Shown here piece after piece: positions 24,285-34,800 of a stretch of DNA of 64,000 nt. The DNA is from Mytilinidion resinicola (Eukaryota > Ascomycota > Dothideomycetes > Mytilinidiales > Mytilinidiaceae). The notes below the pieces were generated by a model. The model made no database searches, was not told the DNA's origin, and worked only from the letters and a program-made list of their open reading frames with translations. The stretch spans positions 848,788-912,787 of the forward strand of contig NW_022985453.1 of assembly GCF_010093595.1 (NCBI RefSeq). The letters are read 5' to 3'. Numbering within the stretch: the first letter of the stretch is position 1; each line of letters starts with the position of its first letter. Both the position numbers and the translations under genes were made by a program.

Positions 24285-25429
24285 AGGGTGATGGACACAG
24301 CATGCGAATAGCAGTCTATAGGAACGTCATATTCCCTGATTGTGGTAGCATAAAAGAAGATGGAACTCCCATTGGCATACACCTCCCGTCCATTATTGTG
24401 TAGTGTTGAAGTGCATGTCCGCGGCAAAGCTTGGAACATCGAGATTCCAACGCCTCAATCACTCGCTATTGTCCCTTTGCTCATGTATGCTCACACGCTT
24501 ACATTAAACTTTGCGTTTTGTAGATAAGAGCTCAAGTTATAGCAGCTTTACATCGCTGCGTCGAGGTGTAGTGTGCAGGGTGTGGATGCGCGAGGAAGGA
24601 AGTTCGACATCTCTCAGGAGATCGGCGCCTTTGAGTGATCATGGAGGATGCAGTCTAATGGAAGAAGCTCTTACACTAGTTCCGTGTCGGTGTTCTGATG
24701 CCGTTTAACGTTGTTCAAAATTTGAGTATGCCATCTGGTGTCGTGGGTCGGAGTTCGACAGCTCAAAACCACTCAGGCAATCTGTCCTCACCACTCAATG
24801 TCAGTGGCATCACACACTCACAACCATCACAGCAAGAATAGTTCGAAGTAGTAGATAAGAACATCATATAATTGCGAGGAAAACCCTTCTCGGGTCAAAA
24901 ACCTCTAAAATATCCAACCAAATCCACAAGAATCTCATCCACCTGACGATCTCAGTTCCACCTAAGTATCTGTGAACACGCTGCCCCGAAAGAGTGACAG
25001 AAGGTGGGAATACATGGCCGGGGAAGGGTCGAGATAGCATAGTCTACAAGGGCCGGGTTTGTGCCCTACATATACAAATATATGTGATACATGGAGTGAG
25101 ACCTTGATTTTAGGAAGTGGAAGGAGGGAATGCCCGAAGGCGAAGAAGAGAAGAGGGACGGGGAGAGGGCGAGTTTAAGTAGATTTTCGTGGAGGGGATG
25201 AGTCAGCGGTGAGTCAGCGGGCAGTGGGTGGTTCCGTGGTAGATTGGAGCTTCTGGGCAATCTGATGACGAGGCTATGAAGGGAAAAATTCTGGTTAAAA
25301 GAGAGAGCCGTGGGTTTGTGACAAATTCTGTAGGTAAGGTGACAGATTACGTAGGTAAGTAAAAGTTTGTGAAGGCTGGAAAAGTAGAACCGTGGTAGGG
25401 GAGAAGTGGTGACGAAGAACCGCACGGCG
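24285..25429. other. Gene-free flank of the duplicated region
   Basis: No gene supported. It contains the direct repeat at 24510-24710. From about 24700 on, composition becomes AT-richer and frames are short. It marks the change from the housekeeping block to the accessory block. Confidence 0.45.
24510..24710 (+). repeat. Dispersed direct repeat Y, copy 1
   Basis: Shares with 36645-36840 (same orientation) the stretches TCGCTGCGTCGAGGT, GCGAGGAAGGAAGTTCGAC, TCTCTCAGGAG and TCTAATGGAA in the same order. The translation is not protein-like. It may be the edge of a larger duplicated unit that also includes a DUF6594 gene downstream in each case. Confidence 0.7.
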
Positions 25430-26977
25430 ACCGTCAAAATTGGACAATGACTTCTTTGACTTCTGCTATAGCTACTAAGGCCATGTGGTGATTAAGTTCG
25501 AAGAATCCGATATGAATCATCCTCATTTGAGCGATGTTGATATTATACAAGGAGTTCTAAGTGAGCGTTGTCGAGTGAGATCCTCTCAAGCCGAACAAGA
25601 AAGTCTAGTTAGGTACTGTTGTCGCGGAAAATCCGTGATAGGTACTTCCATGGGGTCTGGATTGCTCCAGAAGATGATTAACTCGAAATAAGACTGTCTT
25701 TTCCAGGTGATCGCAAGTTCGAGTCCCACCTGTCGAGACAGCGAGGTGTATCCGATCGAATCTCATCGATTCCAACACGTCCATTGTCACAGAATGTCTG
25801 TGGCGCTAATGGAACTGAATTCCATGCAGACTCTTTTCTGATCTGCTTGATATTCAGCCGCGCGCTCCGAAGCCCAAGCAGAGGCTTTCCCGATTGATCA
25901 CACGCGTCCAACTCTTCCTCCCCATCAACTCCCAGCGACCTTGACTCACCTCGATGACGCATATCCTTGAACCGGCATATATTGGTGGTGGCAATATCTG
26001 AACGGCATCTTTGTATTGGGTCTCTTTGGATGCCTTACGAACACTGCCTCACACATTCCTTCATCGAACGACTAGCGGTTGAACAGCCTTCCATTACCTT
26101 CTCTACAGATCATGGCGGGTCTACGTGGACCAATCTCCACGCCGCATAATTGTGTTCTTGGTGTTGAAGTCAGCTTAGCCGCGGGATGCGACCCCCGTCA
26201 CTTCGCTTTCCCCGACCTTTTTGCTCGCGCAACACGTCTCCACGGTTAACGCTTATGCAGTCAGGCAGGCGCTCAGTCGTAAGGCGGACGGCCCGTACCG
26301 CTTCGAATGCCGCATGTAGTCTCCTCCGTCGGATGGAGGGTGGGGACTGGCAATCAGCGACTCCTTTCGACAACGCTATCACAACACCCGGTCGGTCTGC
26401 TGTCTCTGAATGTGCTTCAGAGCCTCATTATACTCCCTCGCTGCGCCGCAAACCTACAGTAGTCGCTCTCGACCTTAGGCGTGGTGTAGTGCGATTCGAT
26501 CTGCGGAATCGGTTTGAAGTGCTGTTAGGCGCTGAATCGCACGACTGATGTCGTCAATACATATGAAGTCGATACCGGTGAGATAACGAGAAGAATTATT
26601 GGTCGGATGAGCAGTTGCCGTGGCTGACTTCACAGCGCGTCTTTGTTGTCGCATATTGAAGCTGCCCAACTGTTTACGATGAGAAGACGAAGGGGGTAAG
26701 TCTGCCTGGAAACGCTATCGGAGCCATCCTCTCGGGAAGCTGACTCTACAACTTGCCTCCAAAGTTTGCCCTGTGATTCTACGCGCCGGGAGAGCTGCAA
26801 GGTTGGCAAGCTGGGTTCCTTGGCTTTGAGGCAGAGATGCGATAGGTGAAGAAATATAAAGGGAGCGCATCCAACGTTATTTTCCATTCTCTCGTAATAT
26901 CAATATTGTAGCTTCAATTGCGTCCAATAAAGCCCCAAAAAAATAACGGCGTTTACCTCGACTGCGGCGGTATCCTG

Positions 26978-27936
26978 ATGCCTGACGAACAGGCCTGTGG
27001 AGGCGAGCGGCGTTTCTTGCCATCGCATCCCGCCCATCCGACCGTCCATCAACATATCGCGATATGCCCACAAAGCGGCGTATTTCCTCGACTTGGGGAA
27101 TTATGGGCTAGAACATTATACGAACTCTTGAACGATATTGAGGAGAAGCAAAGGGAACTCACAGATCGCCATGATCGCATGGTTGCCACAGGCAGCTATG
27201 CCGGCCCCGATGAGAAGAAATCCACCAACGAAGACATGAAGAGGCTCAAAGTTGAGCTAAGAGAGTTACTACTTACCTATGGTATGTTTCAGCCGTGCAA
27301 AAGTTGAGATGCGTGGTGCTTCAGCTATGCTCATTCAAACAGGCACGATGCTTGGCGTGTGTGGAAACGTCGCAGCACTACCAGACCCCACCGAGTTCCA
27401 TTTCGAAGACTTCCACGAAGTATACAAACGCTGTACTCCCAATGGAATACTCCCTACCGTATATGGCTCTTTCCCAGGGCCCATCGACCGCGACCTTTGC
27501 GTGCATACAGCCCCACCGTCGATGGATCCCTTCTCAAGATTGATCATACGGCTTCTCAAGTGGCTTTCTAAGAAGCCGCTCTTTAGACGTTGCTTTAACG
27601 ACAAGTCAACTAGAGAGCGAGGCTTCATGACTCGAGGTATTCGTCGAACTACTCACGTGATCACGTGTGCCATTGTCCCACTGTTCTACTCCGCATCTAT
27701 AGCGACGTTGTACGCGGTCAAACCAATGACAATCCGGCTTGCTATCATTCCTGTGTTCTTGCTGGTATTCGCCCTATCGGCAATCTTCCTTGCAGGATCC
27801 AGTCGGAACGAGATGATAATATTTATGTCGGCGTTAGTGCACAAGACGGAGCCAATCCTGATGACTGTCGCTGATGAGAAGCAGGTATGCAGCTGTGTTG
27901 GTAGTCTTTGTGAGCGGCAACATATCATCTCCTTGA
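26978..27936 (+). CDS. DUF6594-type membrane protein, paralogue A
   Basis: Exons 26978-27281, 27343-27832 and 27885-27936 encode about 281 residues. The N-terminal half is helical and charged (YELLNDIEEKQRELTDRHDR), a likely coiled coil. Then come VAALPDPTEFHFEDFH, and SMDPFSRLIIRLLKWL near the start of the membrane domain. Three hydrophobic segments close the protein: ITCAIVPLFYSASIATLYAV, LAIIPVFLLVFALSAIFLA and, after the last intron, YAAVLVVFVSG. An ordered N-terminal coil with two or three C-terminal membrane helices and the ending R-N-E..F.SAYAAVLVVFV is typical of fungal DUF6594 proteins, whose function is unknown. The last exon was found by comparison with paralogue B: read straight through, the intron would destroy the YAAVLVVFV motif. 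No internal stop, so it may be functional. The start is the first ATG before the conserved part. Confidence 0.75.
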
Positions 27937-28399
27937 GGCCGACACTCAGAGAATTTTCGAGAGAGATGAGGTCGAGAGAAGTAAGTGCAGCCTTCCCTAG
28001 GTTCCAGTCCACTCACCGCTCCGTTCTCCGGCCGACCAAATCCTCAACAACACCACGTGACTCGACTCAACTTCACTTTATGCATTTGACTACGCTAATT
28101 ATGCGACAGCACAGGAGATCGCTTGCCATGCAGCTGAAACTCACACACCGCTAATGTGTTCAAAATGGCGACACAAAAATGGCATTACCTATTTTACAGA
28201 TGAAATTGACACTACAAGTGCAAAATTCTGAAATTGCGAACAAGTCTCCTTGTGAACTCTCGTGTTTCCTGGCACCGACCCAACGCGTCACGATACGCAC
28301 CGTGCTCACGGGAGTCGGAGCGCATCCTGCTGACGTCCACGATAAGATTGAAGCCTGAATTTTAGGGCTTGACTTGGTACTTGCGAGTCGAAACATGAT

Positions 28400-29380
28400 C
28401 AAGCCATGCTCAGGGGCTAGTCGCTCGAGTCTCGTTACTTTACGCCCGGCCGTGGCGAGGTTCCCGATTCCCCATCCCGCACATAGACTATCTTCACCCT
28501 CCTCAAGCATATCCTTGGTCCCTTGTGCGACCCCCATACCCACTTCCCCAGGCTCTTTGACTCTGTAGTGGAAGGTTTCCCCTCTTCCTTCTCACAGTTG
28601 CCGTTACCTAGCCCGATCACTTCTCTGACCATTTTGTTGGCCATGGCTTCAGATCAAATGCGGGATTATTTTGTGCCACTCCCCCCTCTACCTCGTATGG
28701 CTCACTCTCAAAAGGTCTCTCCATACAAGATACTAATACAGGACGATTGATTAGCGAAGAAGAACTAGAAGAGCACCACACGAAGCGAGGCCAGACCAAT
28801 GAGCTCCCGCACGATGGACAACGCCCCTAGAAAGGTCCTGGGAATGCATCAACGCGGACAATAAGCCGAGGAAGTAGGCTCACAACCACCTGCTCGGGAT
28901 GAGCGTTACAATCAGGCTACTCTCCCGATGATGCTCCTTCACGACACCCCAGCTCATATCCTTGCCCCGACCGACGCGACTTCCACGTCAAAACACCCTC
29001 CTTCAGCGACGGCACCGCTCCATCTATGGGCCTCGACAAAAGCAATTGATCTTAGATATTGTTCATTTCTATATAAGCCTTCGTTGCTGCACGCCTAAGC
29101 TAGGATCCACCGACAAGCGGCCTTAGTCCCTCCTCCCTCTAGCCCATTGTGCCGCCCCACACGAGTATCCAGGTCCATCATATTGTTAAACACCACCCAT
29201 TGCTTCCTCACAGTACATGGCTATATTCGATATAGAAGGATACGCTATTCGATATGGAAGGATACGCTATCCTAGAGGCCGTCTGGATCGTTCCGTTGGC
29301 GGTTCGGATAGCCTATCTGGGTCATCGTATTGGAGTTTGGCATGATCGATCGCGGTGAACACATCTCTTCTGGGTGTTCT
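28400..29380. other. Inner part of the left arm without a recognisable gene
   Basis: Open frames are short and their translations are not protein-like. Similarity to the mirrored part of the right arm (32.3-33.3 kb) is weak or absent to the eye, although both are the same length. It includes the small tandem repeat at 29225-29268. Confidence 0.4.
29225..29268. repeat. 22-bp tandem repeat, 2 copies
   Basis: ATTCGATAT(A/G)GAAGGATACGCT occurs twice in direct succession with one mismatch. Probably simple slippage. Confidence 0.9.
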
Positions 29381-29598
29381 TATTTGTTTATAGACTCAAG
29401 ACAACTCGACAAAGCTCGGATCATCAAAAAGACTCTTGCCGACTTGAACGCGTGCTGGAACAAGAGGAGACGTGATGTCGGTTTTTGTGCTGATTCTGCG
29501 ATCGTAGCAAACACCGAACGCACGCGGAATATCCGGCGGCTTCTTCACTCTCGGACAGGGATATAGATTTAGGTTAGACGGGCTTAGATGTATGTAAA

Positions 29599-30477
29599 AT
29601 GGCACGTTCCAGATCCATGTACGAGGCCGTGCTCCCAGCCTTCGCAGACGACCTTCTATCGCGCTATTATCTAACCCCTCAAGCGAAGCAACGAAATGGT
29701 CATAGAGCTCCAGCGCTAGAGTCCGAGAATAGAAAACGAGACCGGCGTTCAGGTAGGCAACCTTACGTCCAGTCGGTATTCATGCATGAGCCTTCCTCGT
29801 TGCTTCCCCTGCCACCTCGGCATGGAGCCATCCTCAATCTACTGGCTCTCGCGACACCGCAGGCATGTTTCATCAACGTCCTACGTAACATGCAGACGAA
29901 CGCGAATCAGTCTGCCCAAGATGACTTAAACAGAAACAACCCACCCAACTTACCCCTACGAAAGAGATTGAGCTTTGAGCGCTTTAAATACTATGGCCAT
30001 GGCACTTTCGGGACCTGGGAGACGACTCTACCAAAAACCACCAAGATGCGAAGACTCCTGGACCCTCAGCTTCCAGCAATCACGGCTCCCCGACAAAGTG
30101 TCAGCATTACTACGAGCACTCCTGCCAAACCATACCTCCTAGCACCTATGCAGGTCAAATTCGGATGGCCAACATGCCGGCTTTCCCCAACACAGCCCTT
30201 CAGCCCCGCACACCGTGCCACGAACGCCAATACATTTCCAAGCACCGCCAGCCCGGCTCTCGAAACTTCGACTCGGCGTACCAGCATCGGAAATGAGGAT
30301 ACATGCCTAGATTGCGAGGGTACAGGGAAAAGGGCGCATAGGGAGCACAAACCCGGCTCATCGACATCGAAGGAAAACGCACAAGACGCTAGTACGGCGC
30401 ATACCACCGAGCAGGCTCCCAGTCCCTCGCATTGGACACCAAACGCTTTGGCTGTGTGCTCCGCTTTGATAAAATGA
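29599..30477 (+). CDS. Hypothetical open frame, no recognised family
   Basis: A 292-codon uninterrupted frame beginning MARSRSMYEAVLPAFADDLL. It is Thr/Pro/Ser-rich without membrane segments or motifs apart from one CLDCEGTGKR. Its first third matches the minus-strand mirror at about 31850-31950 (QPYVQSVFMHEPSSLLPLPPR here, RPHIQSRFMHQPSLLLSLPTR there), so the frame is at least partly shared by both arms of the inverted duplication. That could mean selection on protein or merely shared ancestry. It overlaps the next fragment by four bases in another frame. I am unsure that it is expressed. Confidence 0.3.
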   Translation: MARSRSMYEAVLPAFADDLLSRYYLTPQAKQRNGHRAPALESENRKRDRRSGRQPYVQSVFMHEPSSLLPLPPRHGAILNLLALATPQACFINVLRNMQTNANQSAQDDLNRNNPPNLPLRKRLSFERFKYYGHGTFGTWETTLPKTTKMRRLLDPQLPAITAPRQSVSITTSTPAKPYLLAPMQVKFGWPTCRLSPTQPFSPAHRATNANTFPSTASPALETSTRRTSIGNEDTCLDCEGTGKRAHREHKPGSSTSKENAQDASTAHTTEQAPSPSHWTPNALAVCSALIK

Positions 30478-30770
30478 GTCGCAAACTTGTTGCCGATACT
30501 CGTGCCCAACCTCCGAGGCATACGCCGGACTCTCCACCTCCATACTCGGAGGGAGGCACACTTGGTGATAGCTCAGAGCCTTCCACGCCTCCTAAGGTTG
30601 CGAGAGGCCTGAGGGATACAGTCAAGGTGAAGGAACGTTCCATGACTTCTTCGAATAATACACTATCTGCGATACCCCGATACGTCTCGGTCGGAGAGAG
30701 TAATAAGATGAAAGAAAATAAAGAGAAGGAGGAGGGAGCTGAGAGCATGACGAGCTCTCCGAAGGGCTAG
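30474..30770 (+). pseudogene. Degenerate paralogue of the C-terminal part of the 41355-42584 gene
   Basis: The frame starting MSRKLVADTRAQPP aligns with the end of the low-complexity gene at 41355-42584: PPPYSEGG against LPPYPEGD, then SEPSTPP against AEPSITP, ARGLRDTVKV against SPARDTAVSV, and ESNKMKENKEKEEG...SSPKG against GSNELGQKDDAEA...SSPKS. The DNA matches too (CCATA then TCGGAGGG near 30540 and CCATATCCGGAGGG near 42330). The upstream two thirds of the paralogue are not found here, so this is a truncated copy. Ending and composition are conserved enough that ancestry is clear. Confidence 0.55.
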
Positions 30771-30864
30771 AAACAGTATCAGCCATGGCACTAACAACAG
30801 TATCAGCAACAAGTACTTGAGGTCCAGTTTGACAGGTGCCGGCGATGGAATACAGACTAGCCAT

Positions 30865-31240
30865 ACCGTCAAAATTGGACAGTGGCTTCCTTGACTTCTG
30901 CTATAGCTACTAAGGCCATGTGGTGGTTAGGTTCGAAGAATCTGATAGGATTCGTCTTCGTTTGAGCGATGTTGATATCATACGAGGAGCGGTGACGACG
31001 GAGGCCTCATCACCTGTCCCCTTCATACCGAGCAAGCAAATGTAGGTGCTCTCTCCGCATAATTTGCGACAGAGATACTTCAATGGCATCTGGCCTGCTC
31101 TGAAAAGCGGTGAGCTTGGTACAAGGGATCGTCTTGGAGGTCGTCGCAAGTCTGTTTCTTGGAGTCCTTTCCGGAGAGACAGTGAGATGTATCCGATCGA
31201 ATCTCATCGAGTTCATCACATCCATTCTCGCATCTTGGTC
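30865..31240 (+). repeat. Central copy of the arm-end repeat X
   Basis: ACCGTCAAAATTGGACA, CTTCTGCTATAGCTACTAAG, GGCCATGTGGTG, GAGCGATGTTGATAT and TATCCGATCGAATCTCATCGA occur here in the same order and orientation as at 25430-25800. An inverted, more diverged copy lies at about 35985-36310. The copy starts almost exactly at the symmetry centre of the inverted duplication, so it may mark the junction where the arms were joined. Confidence 0.85.
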
Positions 31241-31829
31241 GCCTTTGGCAGGGTTGTCTTCATCCGGCGATTGCGCTCTAAGAAAGCTGGAGAACATCTC
31301 TATGAGCGAAAACTTTGGTCTCTTTTTCGGGGGGTGATCTGTCTAAGCGGCTCCGTTCGAGTCGAGTGGCGCCGGTTGCTTCGTGGTGGTGTCTGTATAA
31401 CATACGCGAGGTTAGTGTGATTATAAAAGTAGAAGATTCCGGCGGCTGAGGCCTTTATGGGCATCCCTGAAGACTAGACGCAGTTATACCTAGGATGTTC
31501 CACGGAAGACGGAGTGATCCTGAGTCATTTCAAGAAGGTATAGGGAAAGCTGATTGCATGGTAACCGATTGGACGGGAGGCTTTCTCGTCTGAATGGTCA
31601 GTCTATTGTCCATTGCCAACAGCTAGCCAATTGGGCCTGGAGCATTTATTGTTGTTGGCGGGACTACTGTGCTGTCGATGTTACTGGTACTATTGCTAGT
31701 ACCCTTGCTGGTGCTGTTGTTGGGAATGTTGCTGGCATGTTGCCTTTGGTTTTGTCCTCGTCCTCACTGAACCATTTTTGCTACGTCGTGTGAGCGAGTA
31801 GATTGAGGATGGTTCCATGCTAAATCGAG
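31241..31829. other. Spacer between the arms, no gene
   Basis: Only short frames; TGCTGTTG/TGCTGG-type low-complexity sequence near 31640-31740. Nothing supported. Confidence 0.4.
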
Positions 31830-34800
31830 TCGGTAATGAAAGCAATAAGGAAGGCTGGTGCATAAACCTTGACTGGATGTGAGGCCGCCTAGCTGAAAGG
31901 TGGTTTTGTTCTCCGTTACTAGCCCTTACTATATTGGTTTTGATGTTCTTTTCGTCCTTGTCGGCGCTGGAACCATATCGTCGTTTCATTGCTTCGTTTG
32001 GGAGGGTAGCTGAAAGCGCGATAGGAGGTTGCCTGCTGTGGTCGGAATCCTAGCCATTGTTATAAAGCCTGCAACACGTTCGTCGGTTTACATCGGAGGC
32101 TGTCTGACGTAGGGCTGAGTCCCTATGTAGGTGTATAGAAGGTGCGAGAGGTTCGACATTATGTCCTATATTTGTTACAGTCGCAGTATTAGCGCAAGAA
32201 CGCGTATCACACTCACTTTGTTCCAGCACGCGTCGAAGTCGGCAAGAGCGTTCTACCAAAAGTGTGAATTGTCTCAGGTCTATGCGCAAAGGAGTATAAC
32301 CAAAATGAGGCACATCCACCGTGACTGAATATGTCAAAGCCTGCTAATTGTATGGCCCGGTCCGAGCCTTAGAACCGTCCGTGCAAACTAAATAGCCTCT
32401 AGGATAGTGCGTTCTTTCGAGTTGATTATAGCCGTATGTCGTAAGTAGACAAATGGTAGAGCTTGACGACATGGTGGACCTTGACAATCGTATAGAACAC
32501 GGTGGGCTAGCGGGACTCGGACAGCTTGACCGTCGATAGCAGCTCAGGGTAGCAGAAACAGGTTTTAACGGAAGCGAATCGTAATCAAAATTGATCGCTT
32601 TCATTGATGTCTGTCGAGAGGATAGTGCCGTGGCTCAAAGGGCGTGTGTTGGCGAGAAAGTCGCGTCGGTTGACATAAGGCTAGGATCTAGAATGCTGTG
32701 ATGGAGCATCGTCAGGATAGAGGGATGTTGATCCCGACGAAGAAATTGTATTGCGGTCTCCGCGGTCGGCTTTCATCTGCGTGCCGTTCGCAGTATTGCT
32801 CTGAGAGGAAGGTGTACGATCTGGCGACTCGTTGGGGCGCGACCGTGCCTGCTGGTTCTCTGGGTTCCTCTGGGCTATTCGGTGGCATATATCAGTACTC
32901 TGCGACAGGGGATCCGTTGAGGGCGAGTCATACTAGCAGGCTTGTAGTATCTTCGGGAGAACGGGATGAAGGCTGCCCGACCTGAAGCCATGGCTATGAT
33001 AGCAACCCGAGAAGCGTTCTGCGGACCAGAGAATGGTATCGGCGTGGCAATGTGGACGGTAACCAAATCGATATCTGACTGCCTCCTTGGGAAAAGTCCT
33101 TGGACAGAACAGATGCGCCTTGATATCGTGGGTACGAGAAGGGGCCCAGGTGAGAAAGGACGCGCTTTGCGAGTGTGAGGGAGGCTGCTGTGTGCGAAGG
33201 GGGAAGTTCGAGTCTCCGCTGCAGTCTGCCCCATACAAACGGGGCGAAACGGGCACGCCAGCCTCTTTACAAGCCCCTTCCAAGGACTGACCACACAGTG
33301 AACCAAGTCAAGCCATCATTGCTATCCCTCAATCTTACCTCTCACTGTTCGGAGGGCCTCGACGTAGAGGTGCGCTTCGGCTCCATAGCACGGTGCGTTT
33401 CCTGTCACGTTAGACTGGGGTTAGATACGATGGGACCTCAACGCTCTCCACGTTAGGTGAGGCAAGGACACATGGCAAGTCGCGTAGAAGTGCTCATCGT
33501 AAATAAGATACTTTTTGTTTTTATTACTCTGATTGTTCCGCTCCCGGAAGATAGGACTGCCACTTTTGTGCCTTCAAGGTTGCAATATTCGGCTATTCAT
33601 GTGTCGTCAAGCGCCACTGGCGATCTCATGCTGTCATATCATCAGCCCCTTGCTATCATCTTAGGGGGAGTCACGTGGAAGATGCTTGGCCATGGTTTTG
33701 AGGCTGTCGGCCGCATACCGGGGACCGGGGTGGAGGCGGTGTGTGGATTGGAGCCTGGAGGCTAGACTTACTCGCGGATTCCCTTCAACCTCACCTCTGC
33801 GACGTTTGATCGCAGTTATCATTGAGACGACATGTTGCCGCTCACAAAGACGACCAGTACAGCCGCATATCTGCTTTATGTTAGCCACATCCATCAAGAA
33901 TATAGCTCTCTAAGACATACGCAGACATAAAAATGACCATATCGTTCCGACCCGATCTCACGAAGAATATCGCCACGAAGGAGAATACTAAAAGCAACGC
34001 GACAATAACAGCAAGCCGAGCTATCATCGATTTGACGAAGAATAGTCCGATTATCGATCCAGCGAGGAAGAGGGGCAGAAGAACACTATTGATTACGTGA
34101 GTTGCTGTAGTGACAACTCCAGCCACAACACCCAGCTTCTGAGTAGACTTGTCCTCGAAGAAGCGTTCAAAACGCTTACTCTCTCCTAACCGGATGAGGA
34201 CATGAAAGATGATCAAGTTGGAGAAAGGGTCCATGGGCGGATATTCTTTGATCGTGCAGAGATCACGATCAATCGAACTTCCATAGCAACCAAATACGGG
34301 ATGAAGCTTTGCATCAGGATCACACCTCTCCATCTCCTTATGGAAGTCGTTATGGCTGAACCTGATTGGATCTGGGAGTGCGGCGGTCTTTGCATAGCTA
34401 CTGAGAGCCTTATCTAGGTATTTTCTTTAGTGTCGTTCAACCGGGAACGCCTGGGAATTTGCTCGAATTTCGAGACTTACTATACATGAACCAGAGGTCC
34501 CGCCGTTCAGTCTTAAGCCTTGCGAACTTAGTTTCGATGTCTTTGACCTCTCTTTCGGTAGGTTGGATCGGGTTTGCATTGCCGCTCACGTGCACCGCCC
34601 GACGACGGCACTCCTCTAGCTGGTACCTCGCTTCTTCAAATTCCTGGCATTTCTCTTCCAAGTCATGTTGAATCTCATATATTATTTCAGTTGAGAGTTT
34701 CCCGTATCGAGGTAATAGCATGCTTTCCGGACATATCGCAAGATGTTCGTGGAGCTTTGAGAACCGGGGATGGGACAGACTCAGCCGAGGCTGCATGATG

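Larger units (their letters stand above)
25430..29850 (+). repeat. Left arm of a large diverged inverted duplication
   Basis: Successive blocks of this arm reappear in reverse order and on the opposite strand at 31830-36310. Paired landmarks: TATCCGATCGAATCTCATCGA near 25750 with its counterpart near 36050; TTGGTGGTGGCAATATCTGAAC near 25985 with 35820; CTACGTGGACCAATCTCCAC near 26120 with 35660; CACGGCAACTGCTCATCCGACC near 26610 with 35160; the DUF6594 genes; ACGCACCGTGCT near 28300 with 33390; and CTCTTGCCGACTT plus ACGCGTGCTGGAACAA near 29440 with 32240. The midpoints of all pairs fall at about 30.84-30.91 kb, so the pairing is collinear. Similarity is patchy, so the event is old. Confidence 0.85.

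Noticed and set aside
25700..25760. tRNA-like phrase AAGTTCGAGTCCCACC
   Set aside because: It resembles a T-arm, but the stem does not pair properly, no acceptor or anticodon arm could be built, and the equivalent positions in the two other copies of repeat X do not keep it. A similar phrase near 33205 was rejected for the same reasons.
29330..29566. 78-codon frame MEFGMIDRGEH...
   Set aside because: The matching DNA in the inverted arm (32.15-32.3 kb) does not keep this reading frame, so the shared similarity is DNA ancestry and not protein conservation.
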